Source: Xanthomonas pisi DSM 18956 (GTDB taxonomy: Bacteria; Pseudomonadota; Gammaproteobacteria; Xanthomonadales; Xanthomonadaceae). Taken from it: a DNA stretch of 64,000 nt. The notes beneath the pieces were generated by a model. That model had not been told where the DNA came from. It was given only the letters and a program-made list of their open reading frames with translations, and did not search any database. The stretch covers positions 118,740-182,739 of the forward strand of contig NZ_JPLE01000032.1 of the NCBI RefSeq assembly GCF_001010415.1. The letters run 5' to 3'. The translations under genes were made by a program, and so were the position numbers. Every line of letters begins with the position of its first letter. Within the stretch, counting starts at the first letter, position 1. Of the stretch, positions 1 through 9,930 are shown piece by piece.

Positions 1-1083
1 CAGTCGGTCCCGTACATGGATCGCCTGGATTACGTGTCGATGATGTGCAACGAGCACGCTTACGTGCGCGCGATCGAGTCCCTGATGGGCATCGAGGCGC
101 CCGAGCGTGCGCAGTACATCCGCACCATGTTCGACGAGATCACCCGCATCAAGAACCACCTGATGTGGGTGGGTTCCAACGCGCTCGATCTGGGTGCGAT
201 GGCGGTGATGCTGTACGCGTTCCGCGAGCGCGAAGAATTGATGGACGTCTACGAGGCGGTCAGCGGCGCGCGTATGCACGCGGCCTACTACCGTCCCGGT
301 GGCGTCTACCGCGATCTGCCCGATCGCATGCCGCAGTACAAGGAATCCCGCTGGCACAAGGGTGGGGCGCTGAAGAAGCGCAACGCCGGTCGCGAGGGCA
401 CGCTGCTGGACTTCCTGGAGGAGTTCACCAACACCTTCCCGGCGCGCGTGGACGAGTACGAAACGCTGCTGACCGATAACCGCATCTGGAAGCAGCGCAC
501 CGTCGACGTCGGCATCATCAGCCCGGATCTGGCGCGTGCCTGGGGCATGACCGGCCCGATGCTGCGTGGCTCGGGCATCGAATGGGATCTGCGCAAGAAG
601 CAGCCGTATGCCAAGTACGACGCGGTGGAGTTCGACATCCCGGTCGGCACCAACGGCGACTGCTACGACCGCTACCTGGTCCGCGTTGCCGAGATGCGCG
701 AATCCAACCGCATCATCAAGCAGTGCGTGAAGTGGCTGAAGGCCAATCCTGGCCCGGTCATGGTCACCAATTTCAAGGTCGCCCCGCCAAGCCGCGAAGG
801 CATGAAGGACGACATGGAAGCGCTGATCCATCACTTCAAGCTGTTCAGCGAAGGCTATTGCGTGCCGGCCGGCGAAACCTACAGCGCGGTCGAAGCGCCC
901 AAGGGCGAGTTCGGCTGCTACCTGATGTCCGATGGGGCCAACAAGCCGTTCCGCGTGCATCTGCGCGCGCCGGGCTTCGCGCATCTGTCGTCGATGGACG
1001 CGGTGGTGCGTGGCTATTTGCTGGCCGACGTCGTGGCGATGATCGGTACTTACGATTTGGTTTTCGGTGAGGTTGACCGATGA
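1..1083 (+). CDS. nuoD: NADH-quinone oxidoreductase subunit D (partial, 5' end outside window)
   Basis: The reading frame is open from base 1 and ends at 1083, giving the last 360 residues of NuoD, the 49-kDa-type subunit that lines the quinone site of respiratory complex I together with NuoB. The visible part carries the conserved [17 protein letters not shown] region and the [18 protein letters not shown] helix, and it ends in the usual VFGEVDR. The gene start and nuoA-C must lie upstream of the window. Its stop overlaps the nuoE start by 4 bases (ATGA), which suggests translational coupling. Nothing is unusual apart from truncation by the window edge. Confidence 0.97.
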   Translation, partial: QSVPYMDRLDYVSMMCNEHAYVRAIESLMGIEAPERAQYIRTMFDEITRIKNHLMWVGSNALDLGAMAVMLYAFREREELMDVYEAVSGARMHAAYYRPGGVYRDLPDRMPQYKESRWHKGGALKKRNAGREGTLLDFLEEFTNTFPARVDEYETLLTDNRIWKQRTVDVGIISPDLARAWGMTGPMLRGSGIEWDLRKKQPYAKYDAVEFDIPVGTNGDCYDRYLVRVAEMRESNRIIKQCVKWLKANPGPVMVTNFKVAPPSREGMKDDMEALIHHFKLFSEGYCVPAGETYSAVEAPKGEFGCYLMSDGANKPFRVHLRAPGFAHLSSMDAVVRGYLLADVVAMIGTYDLVFGEVDR

Positions 1084-1607
1084 AGGCGACGGGTAATTTC
1101 GAAGCGGCGCGCGACGTCGATCCGCAGGTGGTGCTGAGCGACAAGACGCGCGCGCACATCGATCATTGGCTGGCCAAGTTTCCGCCCGATCGCAAGCGTT
1201 CGGCGGTGCTGCAGGGCCTGCATGCTGCGCAGGAGCAGAACCAGGGCTGGCTGACCGATGAGCTGATCGTCGGCGTGGCCAAGTATCTGGAACTGCCGCC
1301 GGTGTGGGCCTATGAGGTCGCCAGTTTCTACTCGATGTTCGAGACCGAGAAGGTCGGCCGCCACAACGTGGCGTTCTGTACCAACATCAGCTGCTGGCTC
1401 AACGGCGCCGAAGATCTGCTCGCGCACGCGGAAAAGAAACTGGGTTGCAAGCTGGGGCAGTCGACGGCCGATGGCCGCGTCTACCTCAAGCGCGAAGAAG
1501 AGTGCCTGGCGGCCTGCTCGGCAGCGCCGATGATGGTCATCAACGGCCACTACCACGAACACCTGACGAAAGAGAAGGTCGACGCGCTGCTGGACGGGCT
1601 GGAATAA
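1080..1607 (+). CDS. nuoE: NADH-quinone oxidoreductase subunit E
   Basis: This 175-residue protein is the 24-kDa subunit of complex I, part of the peripheral NADH-oxidising arm. It holds the [2Fe-2S] cluster N1a: the two cysteine pairs are visible in [11 protein letters not shown] (about residues 99-104) and [11 protein letters not shown] (about 140-145). The N-terminal half is helical, with the usual EQNQGWL segment. The ATG at 1080 overlaps the nuoD stop and nuoF begins 3 bases after its stop, so the gene is deep inside the operon. Length is normal for the family. Confidence 0.97.
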   Translation: MKATGNFEAARDVDPQVVLSDKTRAHIDHWLAKFPPDRKRSAVLQGLHAAQEQNQGWLTDELIVGVAKYLELPPVWAYEVASFYSMFETEKVGRHNVAFCTNISCWLNGAEDLLAHAEKKLGCKLGQSTADGRVYLKREEECLAACSAAPMMVINGHYHEHLTKEKVDALLDGLE

Positions 1608-1610
1608 GAC

Positions 1611-2945
1611 ATGGCACATCAACACGCACCTACAGGTCCGGTCGGTCCGGCGCCGTTGCCGCATCAGGTGGTCTACACGACCCTGCATTACGACACGCCC
1701 TGGTCCTACGAGAGCTACCTCAAGACCGGTGGCTACGCCGCGTTGCGGAAGATCCTCGAAGAGAAGATCGCGCCGGCCGACGTCATCGAGATGGTCAAGG
1801 CATCGAATCTGCGCGGCCGCGGTGGCGCAGGCTTCCCGACCGGTCTGAAGTGGTCGTTCATGCCCAAGGGCAACATGCAGAAGTACATCCTGTGCAATTC
1901 GGATGAATCCGAGCCGGGAACCTGCAAGGACCGCGACATCCTGCGTTACAACCCGCATTCGGTGGTGGAGGGCATGGCGATCGCCTGCTACGCCACCGGT
2001 TCGACCGTGGGCTACAACTACCTGCGCGGCGAGTTCCACCACGAGCCGTTCGAGAACTTCGAACTGGCGCTGGCCGATGCCTATGCCAACGGCTGGCTGG
2101 GCAAGAACATCCTCGGCAGCGGCGTGGATATCGATATCTACGGTGCGCTGGGTGCCGGCGCCTACATCTGCGGCGAAGAAACCGCGCTGATGGAATCGCT
2201 GGAAGGCAAGAAGGGCCAGCCGCGCTACAAGCCGCCGTTCCCGGCCAACTTCGGCCTGTACGGCAAGCCGACCACCATCAACAACACCGAGACCTATGCG
2301 TCGGTGCCGGCGATCATTCGCAACGGCCCGGAGTGGTTCTTGGGACTGAGCAAGACCAAGAACGGCGGCCCGAAAATCTTCTCGGTGTCCGGTTGCGTGC
2401 AGAAGGGCGGCAACTTCGAAGTGCCACTCGGCACCACCTTCGACGAGCTGCTGGAAATGGCCGGTGGCCTGCGTCCGGGCCGCAAGCTCAAGGGTGTTGT
2501 ACCTGGCGGCGTGTCGATGCCGGTGCTCAAGGCCGACCAGGTAGCCGGTCTGCAGATGGATTACGACACCTTGCGTGCGCTGGGCACCGGTCTGGGATCG
2601 GGCGCCATCGTGGTGCTGGACGACAGCGTGTGTTGCGTGCGTTTTGCCTGCCGCATCTCACAGTTCTTCCACAAGGAATCCTGCGGCCAGTGCACCCCGT
2701 GCCGTGAAGGTACCGGCTGGATGCACCGCGTGCTGGAGCGCATCGTCGCCGGCAAGGCGACCATGGAAGACCTGCACCAGTTGCGTACCGTGGCCGGCCA
2801 GATCGAAGGGCACACCATCTGCGCGTTCGGTGAAGCGGCGGCGTGGCCGATTCAAGGCTTCCTGCGCCAGTTCTGGGACGAATTCGAGTACTACATCGTC
2901 AACGGTCGTTCGATCGTCGACACGCAAGTCGGAGTGGCCGCATGA
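1611..2945 (+). CDS. nuoF: NADH-quinone oxidoreductase subunit F (NADH/FMN-binding)
   Basis: This 444-residue 51-kDa subunit oxidises NADH through FMN and passes electrons to cluster N3. The glycine-rich nucleotide/FMN-binding segment [13 protein letters not shown] lies near residues 67-80, and a second conserved stretch, [19 protein letters not shown], near 183-201. The N3 [4Fe-4S] ligands are seen in [13 protein letters not shown] (about 355-367), with the distant cysteine in [13 protein letters not shown] (about 400). The gene sits between nuoE and nuoG, and its stop overlaps the nuoG start (ATGA). Confidence 0.98.
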   Translation: MAHQHAPTGPVGPAPLPHQVVYTTLHYDTPWSYESYLKTGGYAALRKILEEKIAPADVIEMVKASNLRGRGGAGFPTGLKWSFMPKGNMQKYILCNSDESEPGTCKDRDILRYNPHSVVEGMAIACYATGSTVGYNYLRGEFHHEPFENFELALADAYANGWLGKNILGSGVDIDIYGALGAGAYICGEETALMESLEGKKGQPRYKPPFPANFGLYGKPTTINNTETYASVPAIIRNGPEWFLGLSKTKNGGPKIFSVSGCVQKGGNFEVPLGTTFDELLEMAGGLRPGRKLKGVVPGGVSMPVLKADQVAGLQMDYDTLRALGTGLGSGAIVVLDDSVCCVRFACRISQFFHKESCGQCTPCREGTGWMHRVLERIVAGKATMEDLHQLRTVAGQIEGHTICAFGEAAAWPIQGFLRQFWDEFEYYIVNGRSIVDTQVGVAA

Positions 2946-5176
2946 GCGCCCAACCAGTGAACCCGAACGTGCCGCCGGATCATGTCACCGTCGAAATCGA
3001 CGGGCAGAGCCTGGTCGTGCCGAAGGGCTCGATGATCATCCAGGCCGCCGACAAGGCCGGCATCCCGATCCCGCGTTTCTGCTATCACGAGAAGTTGCCG
3101 ATCGCGGCCAACTGCCGCATGTGCCTGGTGGACGTCGAAAAGTCGCCCAAGCCGTCGCCGGCCTGCGCCACGCCGGTGATGGATGGCATGAAGGTCACCA
3201 CGCGTAGCGAAAAGGCGCTGAAGTACCAGCGCAGCGTGATGGAATTTTTGCTGATCAATCACCCGCTGGACTGCCCGATCTGCGACCAGGGCGGCGAATG
3301 CGAGCTGCAGGATGTCTCGCTCGGCTACGGCCGTTCGGTCAGCCGGTTCAACGAACGCAAGCGCGTGGTGCCGGACGAGGATATCGGTCCGTTGGTCGCC
3401 ACCGAAATGACCCGCTGCATCCAGTGCACCCGTTGCGTGCGCTTCACTGCAGACATCGCCGGTACCTACGAGTTGGGTGGCATGTATCGCGGTGAGAACC
3501 TGCAGATCGGCACCTACGACGGCAAGCCGCTGACCACCGAGATTTCCGGCAACGTCATCGACGTGTGCCCGGTGGGCGCGTTGACCAACAAGGTGTTCCA
3601 GTTCCGCGCGCGTCCGTGGGAGTTGATGGCGCGCGAGTCGTTGGGCTACCACGATGCGATGGGCTCGAACCTGTTCCTGCACGTGCGTCGCGGCGAAGTG
3701 CTGCGCACCGTGCCGCGCGAGAACGAGGCGGTCAACGAGTGCTGGCTGTCCGATCGCGACCGTTACTCGCATCAGGGTCTTTACTCCGAAGACCGTGCGG
3801 TCAAGCCGCTGAAGAAGATCAACGGCGAATGGACCGAAGTGAGCTGGACCGAAGGTCTGGCCGCTGCGACCCAGATCCTGCGCGACAACGCTGGCGATCA
3901 GCTTGGCGTCCTGGTGCATCCGTCCACTTCCAATGAGGAAGGTGCGCTGCTGGCACGTCTGGCCGAAGGTTTGGGTAGCGGCAATCTGGATCACCGTCTG
4001 CTCAATCGCGATTTCTCCGACGCTGCGGTGGCCGAGACGTTTGCAACGCCGCTGGCCGAGATCGAACAGGCCGATGTGGTGGTGCTGTTCGGCACCAACG
4101 TGCGTCACGAGCTGCCGTTGCTGCATGCGCGTCTGCGCAAGGCGCACATCCAGAACCGCACGCAAATCCATTCGGTCAACCCGGTCGATTTCGATTTCGC
4201 ATTCACCCAGGCCAGCCGCATCGTCGTTGCGCCGTCGAAACTGGCGGCTGCGCTCGACGATGCCGCGCTGCGCGATGCGGTCAAGGGCGCGACGCGCGCG
4301 GTGATCGTGGTGGGTGCATTGGTTGAAAACCATCCGCAGGCGGCGGCACTGCGTGCTGCTGCACGTGACTTCGCTGCCGCAACGGGCGCCTCGCTGTGCC
4401 GTATCCCGCAGGGTGCGAACGCGGTGGGCCTGGTGTCGCAAGGCGTGCTGCCGACCGCACGCGATGTGGCCGGCATGCTGGCGCAGCCACGTCAGGCCTA
4501 TGTGTTGTACGGCATCGAGCCGGGTCTGGATTTTGCCGATGCCGCCGCTGCACGCAGCGCGCTTGCCGGTGCCAAGGTTGTTGCATTCAGCCAGTTCGCC
4601 TGCGCGTCGACGCGCGATGTGGCCGATGTGATCCTGCCGATCGGCGCACTGCCGGAAATCGACGCCTCGCTGACCAATCTTGATGGTCGCGTGCAGACGG
4701 CGCGTGCCGCAGGCCGCCTGCCGGTCGAAGCGCGCGAAGGTTGGCGTGTGCTGCGTGCGCTGGGTGGCGAGCTGGGTCTGGCCGGTTTCGAGTTCATCGA
4801 TCTGGTCGGCCTGCGTGCAGGCATGCAGAACCGCAACGTGCGCCCGGTGGCTTCGGCCCAGCCGCAGGCGAACAACGACGGGTTGGAGGTTGCCGCAACT
4901 GCCGCGATCTACCGCACCGATGCGGTGGTGCGTCGCGCCGCTGCGTTGCAGTCGCATCCGCTCAACGTCGCGCCATGCGTGGCGATGCATCCGGAGCAGG
5001 CTGCACAGCTGCAGGTTGGCGCAGGCCAGGTTGTCAAGGTCGGCACCGACGCCGGTAAGGCGACGTTGCCGGTGGTGCTGGACAAGCGCGTTGCACCGGG
5101 CACGGTGTGGATCGAATCCGGCCATGGCGCTACCGCGCCGCTTGGCGCCGGTCGCGTAACGGTGGTGGCTGCATGA
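2942..5176 (+). CDS. nuoG: NADH-quinone oxidoreductase subunit G (iron-sulfur)
   Basis: This 744-residue 75-kDa subunit relays electrons through several iron-sulfur clusters. The start is taken as the ATG at 2942, which overlaps the nuoF stop; the frame is open further upstream but only inside nuoF. Visible are the N-terminal 2Fe-2S ferredoxin-like domain ([18 protein letters not shown]), the [16 protein letters not shown] motif, and [11 protein letters not shown] followed by [12 protein letters not shown] molybdopterin-oxidoreductase-like domain makes up the rest; in bacterial complex I this domain has no catalytic cofactor. The stop overlaps the nuoH start. Confidence 0.96.
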   Translation: MSAQPVNPNVPPDHVTVEIDGQSLVVPKGSMIIQAADKAGIPIPRFCYHEKLPIAANCRMCLVDVEKSPKPSPACATPVMDGMKVTTRSEKALKYQRSVMEFLLINHPLDCPICDQGGECELQDVSLGYGRSVSRFNERKRVVPDEDIGPLVATEMTRCIQCTRCVRFTADIAGTYELGGMYRGENLQIGTYDGKPLTTEISGNVIDVCPVGALTNKVFQFRARPWELMARESLGYHDAMGSNLFLHVRRGEVLRTVPRENEAVNECWLSDRDRYSHQGLYSEDRAVKPLKKINGEWTEVSWTEGLAAATQILRDNAGDQLGVLVHPSTSNEEGALLARLAEGLGSGNLDHRLLNRDFSDAAVAETFATPLAEIEQADVVVLFGTNVRHELPLLHARLRKAHIQNRTQIHSVNPVDFDFAFTQASRIVVAPSKLAAALDDAALRDAVKGATRAVIVVGALVENHPQAAALRAAARDFAAATGASLCRIPQGANAVGLVSQGVLPTARDVAGMLAQPRQAYVLYGIEPGLDFADAAAARSALAGAKVVAFSQFACASTRDVADVILPIGALPEIDASLTNLDGRVQTARAAGRLPVEAREGWRVLRALGGELGLAGFEFIDLVGLRAGMQNRNVRPVASAQPQANNDGLEVAATAAIYRTDAVVRRAAALQSHPLNVAPCVAMHPEQAAQLQVGAGQVVKVGTDAGKATLPVVLDKRVAPGTVWIESGHGATAPLGAGRVTVVAA

Positions 5177-6267
5177 ACGAATTGCTGTTGAACGTGGTCG
5201 ATCCCCTGCACCAGTGGTTCCTCGGACTGGGCGATGGCGGCATCGTGCTGTGGACCGTGTTGAAGATCCTGTTGATCGCCGTGCCGGTGATTATCTCGGT
5301 GGCCTTCTATGTGGTCTGGGAGCGCAAGCTGATCGGCTGGATGCACGTGCGTCACGGGCCCATGTACGTGGGCATGGGCATCTTTCAGGCCTTCGCCGAC
5401 GTGTTCAAGCTCCTGTTCAAGGAGATCCTGCAGCCGAGCAGTTCGCACAAGGCGATGTTCATCATCGCGCCGCTGTTGACGCTGGCGCCGGCATTCGCGG
5501 CGTGGTCGGTGGTGCCGTTCGATGCGCAGCTGGTGCTGTCCAACGCCAACGTCGGTCTGCTGTATCTGCTGGCGATGACCTCGCTGGGCGTATACGGCAT
5601 CATCCTCGCCGGCTGGGCATCCAACTCCAAGTATGCGTTCCTGGGTGCGATGCGCTCGGCCGCACAGGTGGTCAGCTACGAGATTGCGATGGGCTTTGCG
5701 CTGGTCGGCGTGATGATCGCTTCCGGCAGCGTCAACCTCAGCCAGATCGTGTTTGCGCAGGTGGGCAATTGGGGAGCAGGCGACTGGTTCCTGATCCCGC
5801 TGTTCCCGCTGTTCATCGTGTACTGGGTGTCCGGCGTTGCCGAAACCAACCGCGCGCCGTTCGACGTGGTGGAAGGCGAATCGGAAATCGTCGCCGGCCA
5901 CATGGTGGAATACTCGGGCGGTGCATTCGCACTGTTCTTCCTGGCCGAATACGCCAACATGATCCTGGTCAGCTTCCTGATCTCGATCTTCTTCCTCGGC
6001 GGCTGGTTGAGCCCGTGGCCCCAGGTGTGGGGCAGCCCAGACATCTCGCCGTGGATTGACTGGGTGTGGACCGGCGGTTGGCCGTGGCTGCTGATGAAGG
6101 TGTTCTTCTTCGCCAGCGCCTACATCTGGTTCCGTGCCAGCTTCCCGCGCTACCGCTACGACCAGATCATGCGTCTGGGCTGGAAGGTGTTCATTCCGCT
6201 CACGATCGTGTGGATCGCAGTGACGGCATTGATGGTGTTTTACGGCGTGATCCAGAAGGGCGTGTAA
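5173..6267 (+). CDS. nuoH: NADH-quinone oxidoreductase subunit H (membrane)
   Basis: This 364-residue inner-membrane protein (ND1 homologue) connects the peripheral arm to the proton-pumping membrane arm and forms much of the quinone chamber. About eight hydrophobic helices can be traced. The diagnostic [15 protein letters not shown] loop (about residues 43-57) and the acidic loop [20 protein letters not shown] (about 228-247) are present. The chosen ATG at 5173 overlaps the nuoG stop; an earlier in-frame ATG at 5107 lies inside nuoG and is rejected. nuoI follows directly. Confidence 0.97.
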   Translation: MNELLLNVVDPLHQWFLGLGDGGIVLWTVLKILLIAVPVIISVAFYVVWERKLIGWMHVRHGPMYVGMGIFQAFADVFKLLFKEILQPSSSHKAMFIIAPLLTLAPAFAAWSVVPFDAQLVLSNANVGLLYLLAMTSLGVYGIILAGWASNSKYAFLGAMRSAAQVVSYEIAMGFALVGVMIASGSVNLSQIVFAQVGNWGAGDWFLIPLFPLFIVYWVSGVAETNRAPFDVVEGESEIVAGHMVEYSGGAFALFFLAEYANMILVSFLISIFFLGGWLSPWPQVWGSPDISPWIDWVWTGGWPWLLMKVFFFASAYIWFRASFPRYRYDQIMRLGWKVFIPLTIVWIAVTALMVFYGVIQKGV

Positions 6268-6270
6268 TTG

Positions 6271-6759
6271 ATGAACAAGATCACCCATTACTTCAAGAGC
6301 TTGCTCCTGCTCGAACTGCTCGGAGGCTTGTGGCTGACGTTGAAATACACGTTCAAGCCAAAGTACACCGTGCTGTATCCGATGGAGAAGTTTCCGCAGT
6401 CGCCGCGTTTCCGTGGCCTGCATGCGCTGCGTCGTTATCCCAATGGCGAGGAGCGCTGCATCGCCTGCAAGCTGTGTGAAGCGGTCTGCCCGGCATTGGC
6501 GATCACCATCGACTCGGCCAAGCGCGAGGATGGTTCGCGCCGCACCACGCGCTACGACATCGACCTGTTCAAGTGCATCTTCTGCGGCTTTTGCGAAGAA
6601 AGCTGCCCGGTGGACTCGATCGTCGAAACGCACATCCTCGAGTACCACTTCGAGAAGCGTGGCGAGAACATTGTCAACAAGCCGCAGCTGCTGGCGATCG
6701 GAGACCGGCTAGAGGCCGAGATCGCCGAGCGTCGCGCTGCCGATGCCGCCTTCCGTTGA
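6271..6759 (+). CDS. nuoI: NADH-quinone oxidoreductase subunit I (2x[4Fe-4S])
   Basis: This 162-residue ferredoxin-type subunit carries clusters N6a and N6b close to the quinone site. Both CxxCxxCxxxCP motifs are intact: [12 protein letters not shown] and [12 protein letters not shown]. The ATG at 6271 begins [10 protein letters not shown]; a TTG directly before it (6268, abutting the nuoH stop) is a possible alternative start that adds one residue. An amphipathic N-terminal segment ([18 protein letters not shown]) anchors the protein at the membrane. Confidence 0.97.
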   Translation: MNKITHYFKSLLLLELLGGLWLTLKYTFKPKYTVLYPMEKFPQSPRFRGLHALRRYPNGEERCIACKLCEAVCPALAITIDSAKREDGSRRTTRYDIDLFKCIFCGFCEESCPVDSIVETHILEYHFEKRGENIVNKPQLLAIGDRLEAEIAERRAADAAFR

Positions 6760-6763
6760 GGTC

Positions 6764-7426
6764 ATGATGGACTGGGTCTCTATTGCGTTTTACGCCTTCT
6801 CCGCAATCGCGGTGGTGTCCGCCGGTGCGGTGATCAGCGTGCGTAACCCGGTGTATGCCGTGTTGTGCCTGATCCTCACCTTCTTCTCGATGGCCTGCAT
6901 CTGGCTGCTGGTCGGTGCCGAGTTCCTCGGCGTCACCCTGGTGCTGGTCTACGTCGGCGCGGTGATGGTGCTGTTCCTGTTCGTGGTGATGATGCTGGAC
7001 ATCGACACCAGCCGGCTGCGCGAGGGCTGGGTCAAGTACATGCCGCTGGGCGTGATCGTTGCGGTGGCGATGCTGGCGCAGATGGTCACCTTGATCGGGG
7101 TCAAGTCGCGCACTGCCACGCCGTTCCCGGTCGACAATGCGGCAGCGCAGGCTGCCGACAGCTCGAACCTGACCTGGCTGGCCAAGAGCCTGTACACCGA
7201 GTTCCTGCTGCCGTTCGAATTTGCCGCGGTGATTCTGACCGTGGCCGTGGTGGCCGCAGTGATGCTGACCCTGCGCAAGCGCACCGGCATCAAGCTGCAG
7301 AACGCGGGCGAGCAGTCGCGGGTCAAGGCGGGTGATCGTCTGCGGATGGTCAAAATGGCGGTTGAAAAGCCGGTACAGGTTGCGCCGCGGGTCGACGCGG
7401 CTGGCGGACAGGAGGCGAAGTCTTGA
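6764..7426 (+). CDS. nuoJ: NADH-quinone oxidoreductase subunit J
   Basis: This 220-residue membrane subunit (ND6 homologue) has five predicted helices and the conserved [19 protein letters not shown] helix that contains the pi-bulge region of complex I. The two ATG codons at 6764 and 6767 both follow a TGAGG Shine-Dalgarno-like segment overlapping the nuoI stop; the first is used here. The C-terminus beyond the last helix is a polar tail of about 50 residues (K, R, Q, V rich). The stop overlaps the TTG start of nuoK. Confidence 0.95.
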
Positions 7427-7728
7427 TTACCTTGGGCCACCTGCTTGGACTGGGCGCGGTGCTGTTCTGCATCTCCCTGGCTGGCATCTTTCTCAACCGC
7501 AAGAACGTCATCGTATTGCTGATGTCGATCGAGTTGATGCTGCTGTCGGTCAACGTCAACTTCATCGCGTTCTCGCGCGAGCTCGGCGATACCGCCGGTC
7601 AGTTGTTCGTGTTCTTCATCCTGACCGTTGCCGCCGCGGAGGCCGCCATCGGTCTTGCGATTCTGGTGACTCTGTTCCGTACGCGCCGCACGATCAATGT
7701 GGCCGAAGTCGACACATTGAAGGGCTGA
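7423..7728 (+). CDS. nuoK: NADH-quinone oxidoreductase subunit K (TTG start)
   Basis: This 101-residue ND4L homologue has three transmembrane helices and the conserved membrane glutamates, in [10 protein letters not shown] and in the [11 protein letters not shown] helix, that take part in proton transfer. The start is TTG at 7423, overlapping the nuoJ stop, with a strong ACAGGAGG ribosome site 8-12 bases upstream; no ATG is available before the first helix. Length is exactly that of the family. Confidence 0.95.
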
Positions 7729-7735
7729 CCCGTAG

Positions 7736-9910
7736 ATGGAAATCACTCTCTCCAAGAGTCTGCTGATCGCAGTGGTGCTTGCACCGCTGGTCGGCAGCAT
7801 CATCGCCGGCCTGTTCGGTCGCCAGGTAGGGCGCAAGGGCGCGCAGTACGTCACCATCCTCGGCGTGGCGGTCAGCTGTGTGTTGTCGTGCCTGACCCTG
7901 TATCAATTGGTGGAGCAGGGCGCCAGCCCGTTCAACCAGAACCTGTACACCTTCTTCGACGTCGGCAATTACTCCGCGCATGTCGGCTTCATGGTCGATC
8001 GCCTGACCGCGATGATGATGGTGGTGGTGACCTTCGTGTCGCTGCTGGTGCACATCTACACCATCGGCTACATGGAGGAAGACCCGGGTTACCAGCGCTT
8101 CTTCAGCTACATCTCGTTGTTCACCTTCTCCATGCTGACGCTGGTGATGAGCAACAACTTCCTGCAGCTGTTCTTCGGCTGGGAAGCGGTGGGTCTGGTG
8201 TCGTACCTGCTGATCGGGTTCTGGTTCAAGCGCCCGACCGCCGTGTTCGCCAACATGAAGGCCTTCCTGGTCAACCGCGTCGGCGACTTCGGCTTCATCC
8301 TCGGCATTGCCGGCGTGTTGCTGTGGTTCGGTTCGCTGGATTATTCCACCGTGTTTGCCAACGCGACCACCATGGCCGGTGCCAAGGTGCAGCTGTTCGC
8401 GGGCCACGAGTGGAGCGTGATGACGCTGATCTGCATCTGCCTGTTCATCGGTGCGATGGGCAAGTCGGCGCAGGTGCCGCTGCATGTGTGGTTGCCGGAC
8501 TCGATGGAAGGCCCGACCCCGATCTCGGCGCTGATCCACGCTGCCACGATGGTCACCGCCGGCATCTTCATGGTGGCGCGCATGTCGCCGCTGTTCGAGC
8601 TGTCGGAAACCGCGCTGAACTTCATCCTGTTCATCGGTGCGACCACGGCCTTCTTCACCGGCCTGATCGGCATCGTGCAGAACGACATCAAGCGCGTGGT
8701 CGCGTACTCGACGCTGTCCCAGCTCGGCTACATGACCGTGGCGCTGGGCGTGTCGGCCTATTCGGCCGCTGTGTTCCACCTGATGACGCATGCCTTCTTC
8801 AAGGCGCTGCTGTTCCTGGCGGCCGGCTCGGTCATCATCGGCATGCACCACGAGCAGGACATGCGCAAGATGGGCGGCCTGCGCAAGTACATGAAGGTGA
8901 CTTACTGGACCAGCGTGATCGGTACCCTGGCACTGGTCGGTACGCCGTTCTTCTCGGGCTTCTACTCGAAGGACACCATCATCGAAGCGGCTGCACATCA
9001 CGCACATGAGTCGCATAGCTGGGTCGCGACCTATGGCTACTGGGCCGTGCTCGGTGGTGTGCTGGTCACCAGCTTCTACAGCTTCCGCCTGCTGTTCCTG
9101 ACTTTCCACGGCAAGGAGCGCTTCCGCGATGCCCATGCGCACGATGCGCATGCCCATCACGACAGCGCCCACACCGATGCCGAGGCGCAGGTCCACGCGC
9201 ACGACAGTCATGCGCACGACGCACATGCACACGATACGCACGGCCACGACGATCACGGTCATGGGCATCACGGTGCGCATGAGCCGCACGAATCCAAGTG
9301 GGTGGTGACGTTGCCGTTGATCCTGCTGGCGATTCCGTCGGTGGCGATCGGCTTCTTCACCATCGGCCCGATGTTGTTCGGCACCGACTGGCAGGGCCAT
9401 CACGCGGCGCACGCGCTCAAGGGTCAGGCCGTGTCGTTCTTCACCGGCATCGTGGATTTCTACGATCCTGCACGCGATACCGTCGGTGCGTTGGCCGAAG
9501 AATTCCACGGTCCGGTCGCGTTCGCGTTGCACGGCATGATGGCGGCGCCGTTCTTCCTGACGGTCGCCGGTCTGTTGCTCGCTGCGCTGTTCTATCTGTG
9601 GAAGCCCGACCTGGCCACCAAGTCGCGCAAGGCATTCGCGCCGATCGTGTGGCTGCTGGAAAACAAATACGGCTTCGACAAGCTGTGGATCAATGGCTTC
9701 GCCGGTGGCGGTGTTGTCCTTGGCAAGGCGTCACGCGCAATCGATACCCATGTGGTCGACGGCGTGGTCGTCAATGGTTCTGCCCGACTGATCGACCTGG
9801 CTGCAAATCTGCTGCGTCGCACGCAATCCGGTTTCCTCTATCACTACGCCTTCGCAATGATCATCGGTTTGATCGCCTTGTTGGCGGTACTGATGCATTT
9901 CTGGCGTTGA
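7736..9910 (+). CDS. nuoL: NADH-quinone oxidoreductase subunit L with histidine-rich loop
   Basis: This 724-residue antiporter-like subunit (ND5 homologue) forms the distal proton channel and the long lateral helix of complex I. Core helices with the conserved lysine and glutamate segments are visible (LQLFFGWEAVGLVSYLLIGFW, PTPISALIHAATMVTAGIFM, LAAGSVIIGMHHEQDMRKMGG). The protein is about 100 residues longer than E. coli NuoL. Most of that is a hydrophilic insert at about residues 463-520 holding some 20 histidines in AHDAHAHH-like and HGHDDHGHGHH-like runs. The insert lies between transmembrane segments, so it is a loop. Its role is unknown. Confidence 0.96.
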   Translation: MEITLSKSLLIAVVLAPLVGSIIAGLFGRQVGRKGAQYVTILGVAVSCVLSCLTLYQLVEQGASPFNQNLYTFFDVGNYSAHVGFMVDRLTAMMMVVVTFVSLLVHIYTIGYMEEDPGYQRFFSYISLFTFSMLTLVMSNNFLQLFFGWEAVGLVSYLLIGFWFKRPTAVFANMKAFLVNRVGDFGFILGIAGVLLWFGSLDYSTVFANATTMAGAKVQLFAGHEWSVMTLICICLFIGAMGKSAQVPLHVWLPDSMEGPTPISALIHAATMVTAGIFMVARMSPLFELSETALNFILFIGATTAFFTGLIGIVQNDIKRVVAYSTLSQLGYMTVALGVSAYSAAVFHLMTHAFFKALLFLAAGSVIIGMHHEQDMRKMGGLRKYMKVTYWTSVIGTLALVGTPFFSGFYSKDTIIEAAAHHAHESHSWVATYGYWAVLGGVLVTSFYSFRLLFLTFHGKERFRDAHAHDAHAHHDSAHTDAEAQVHAHDSHAHDAHAHDTHGHDDHGHGHHGAHEPHESKWVVTLPLILLAIPSVAIGFFTIGPMLFGTDWQGHHAAHALKGQAVSFFTGIVDFYDPARDTVGALAEEFHGPVAFALHGMMAAPFFLTVAGLLLAALFYLWKPDLATKSRKAFAPIVWLLENKYGFDKLWINGFAGGGVVLGKASRAIDTHVVDGVVVNGSARLIDLAANLLRRTQSGFLYHYAFAMIIGLIALLAVLMHFWR

Positions 9911-9930
9911 CCTGTACGGAATAAGAAAAC

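Noticed and set aside
2891..5125. Very long open frame on the minus strand opposite nuoG (similar ones opposite nuoL, nuoM-nuoN, infB and pnp)
   Set aside because: These are side effects of GC-rich codon use in the sense genes. The products are Arg/His/Ala/Gln-rich without family motifs, and the sense strand encodes well-known proteins of normal length.
9119..9300. Short repeated units GCGCACGA/GCATGC in nuoL, first suspected as a CRISPR-like or minisatellite repeat
   Set aside because: Units are irregular, lie in frame inside nuoL and encode the His-rich loop; there are no spacers of constant length.
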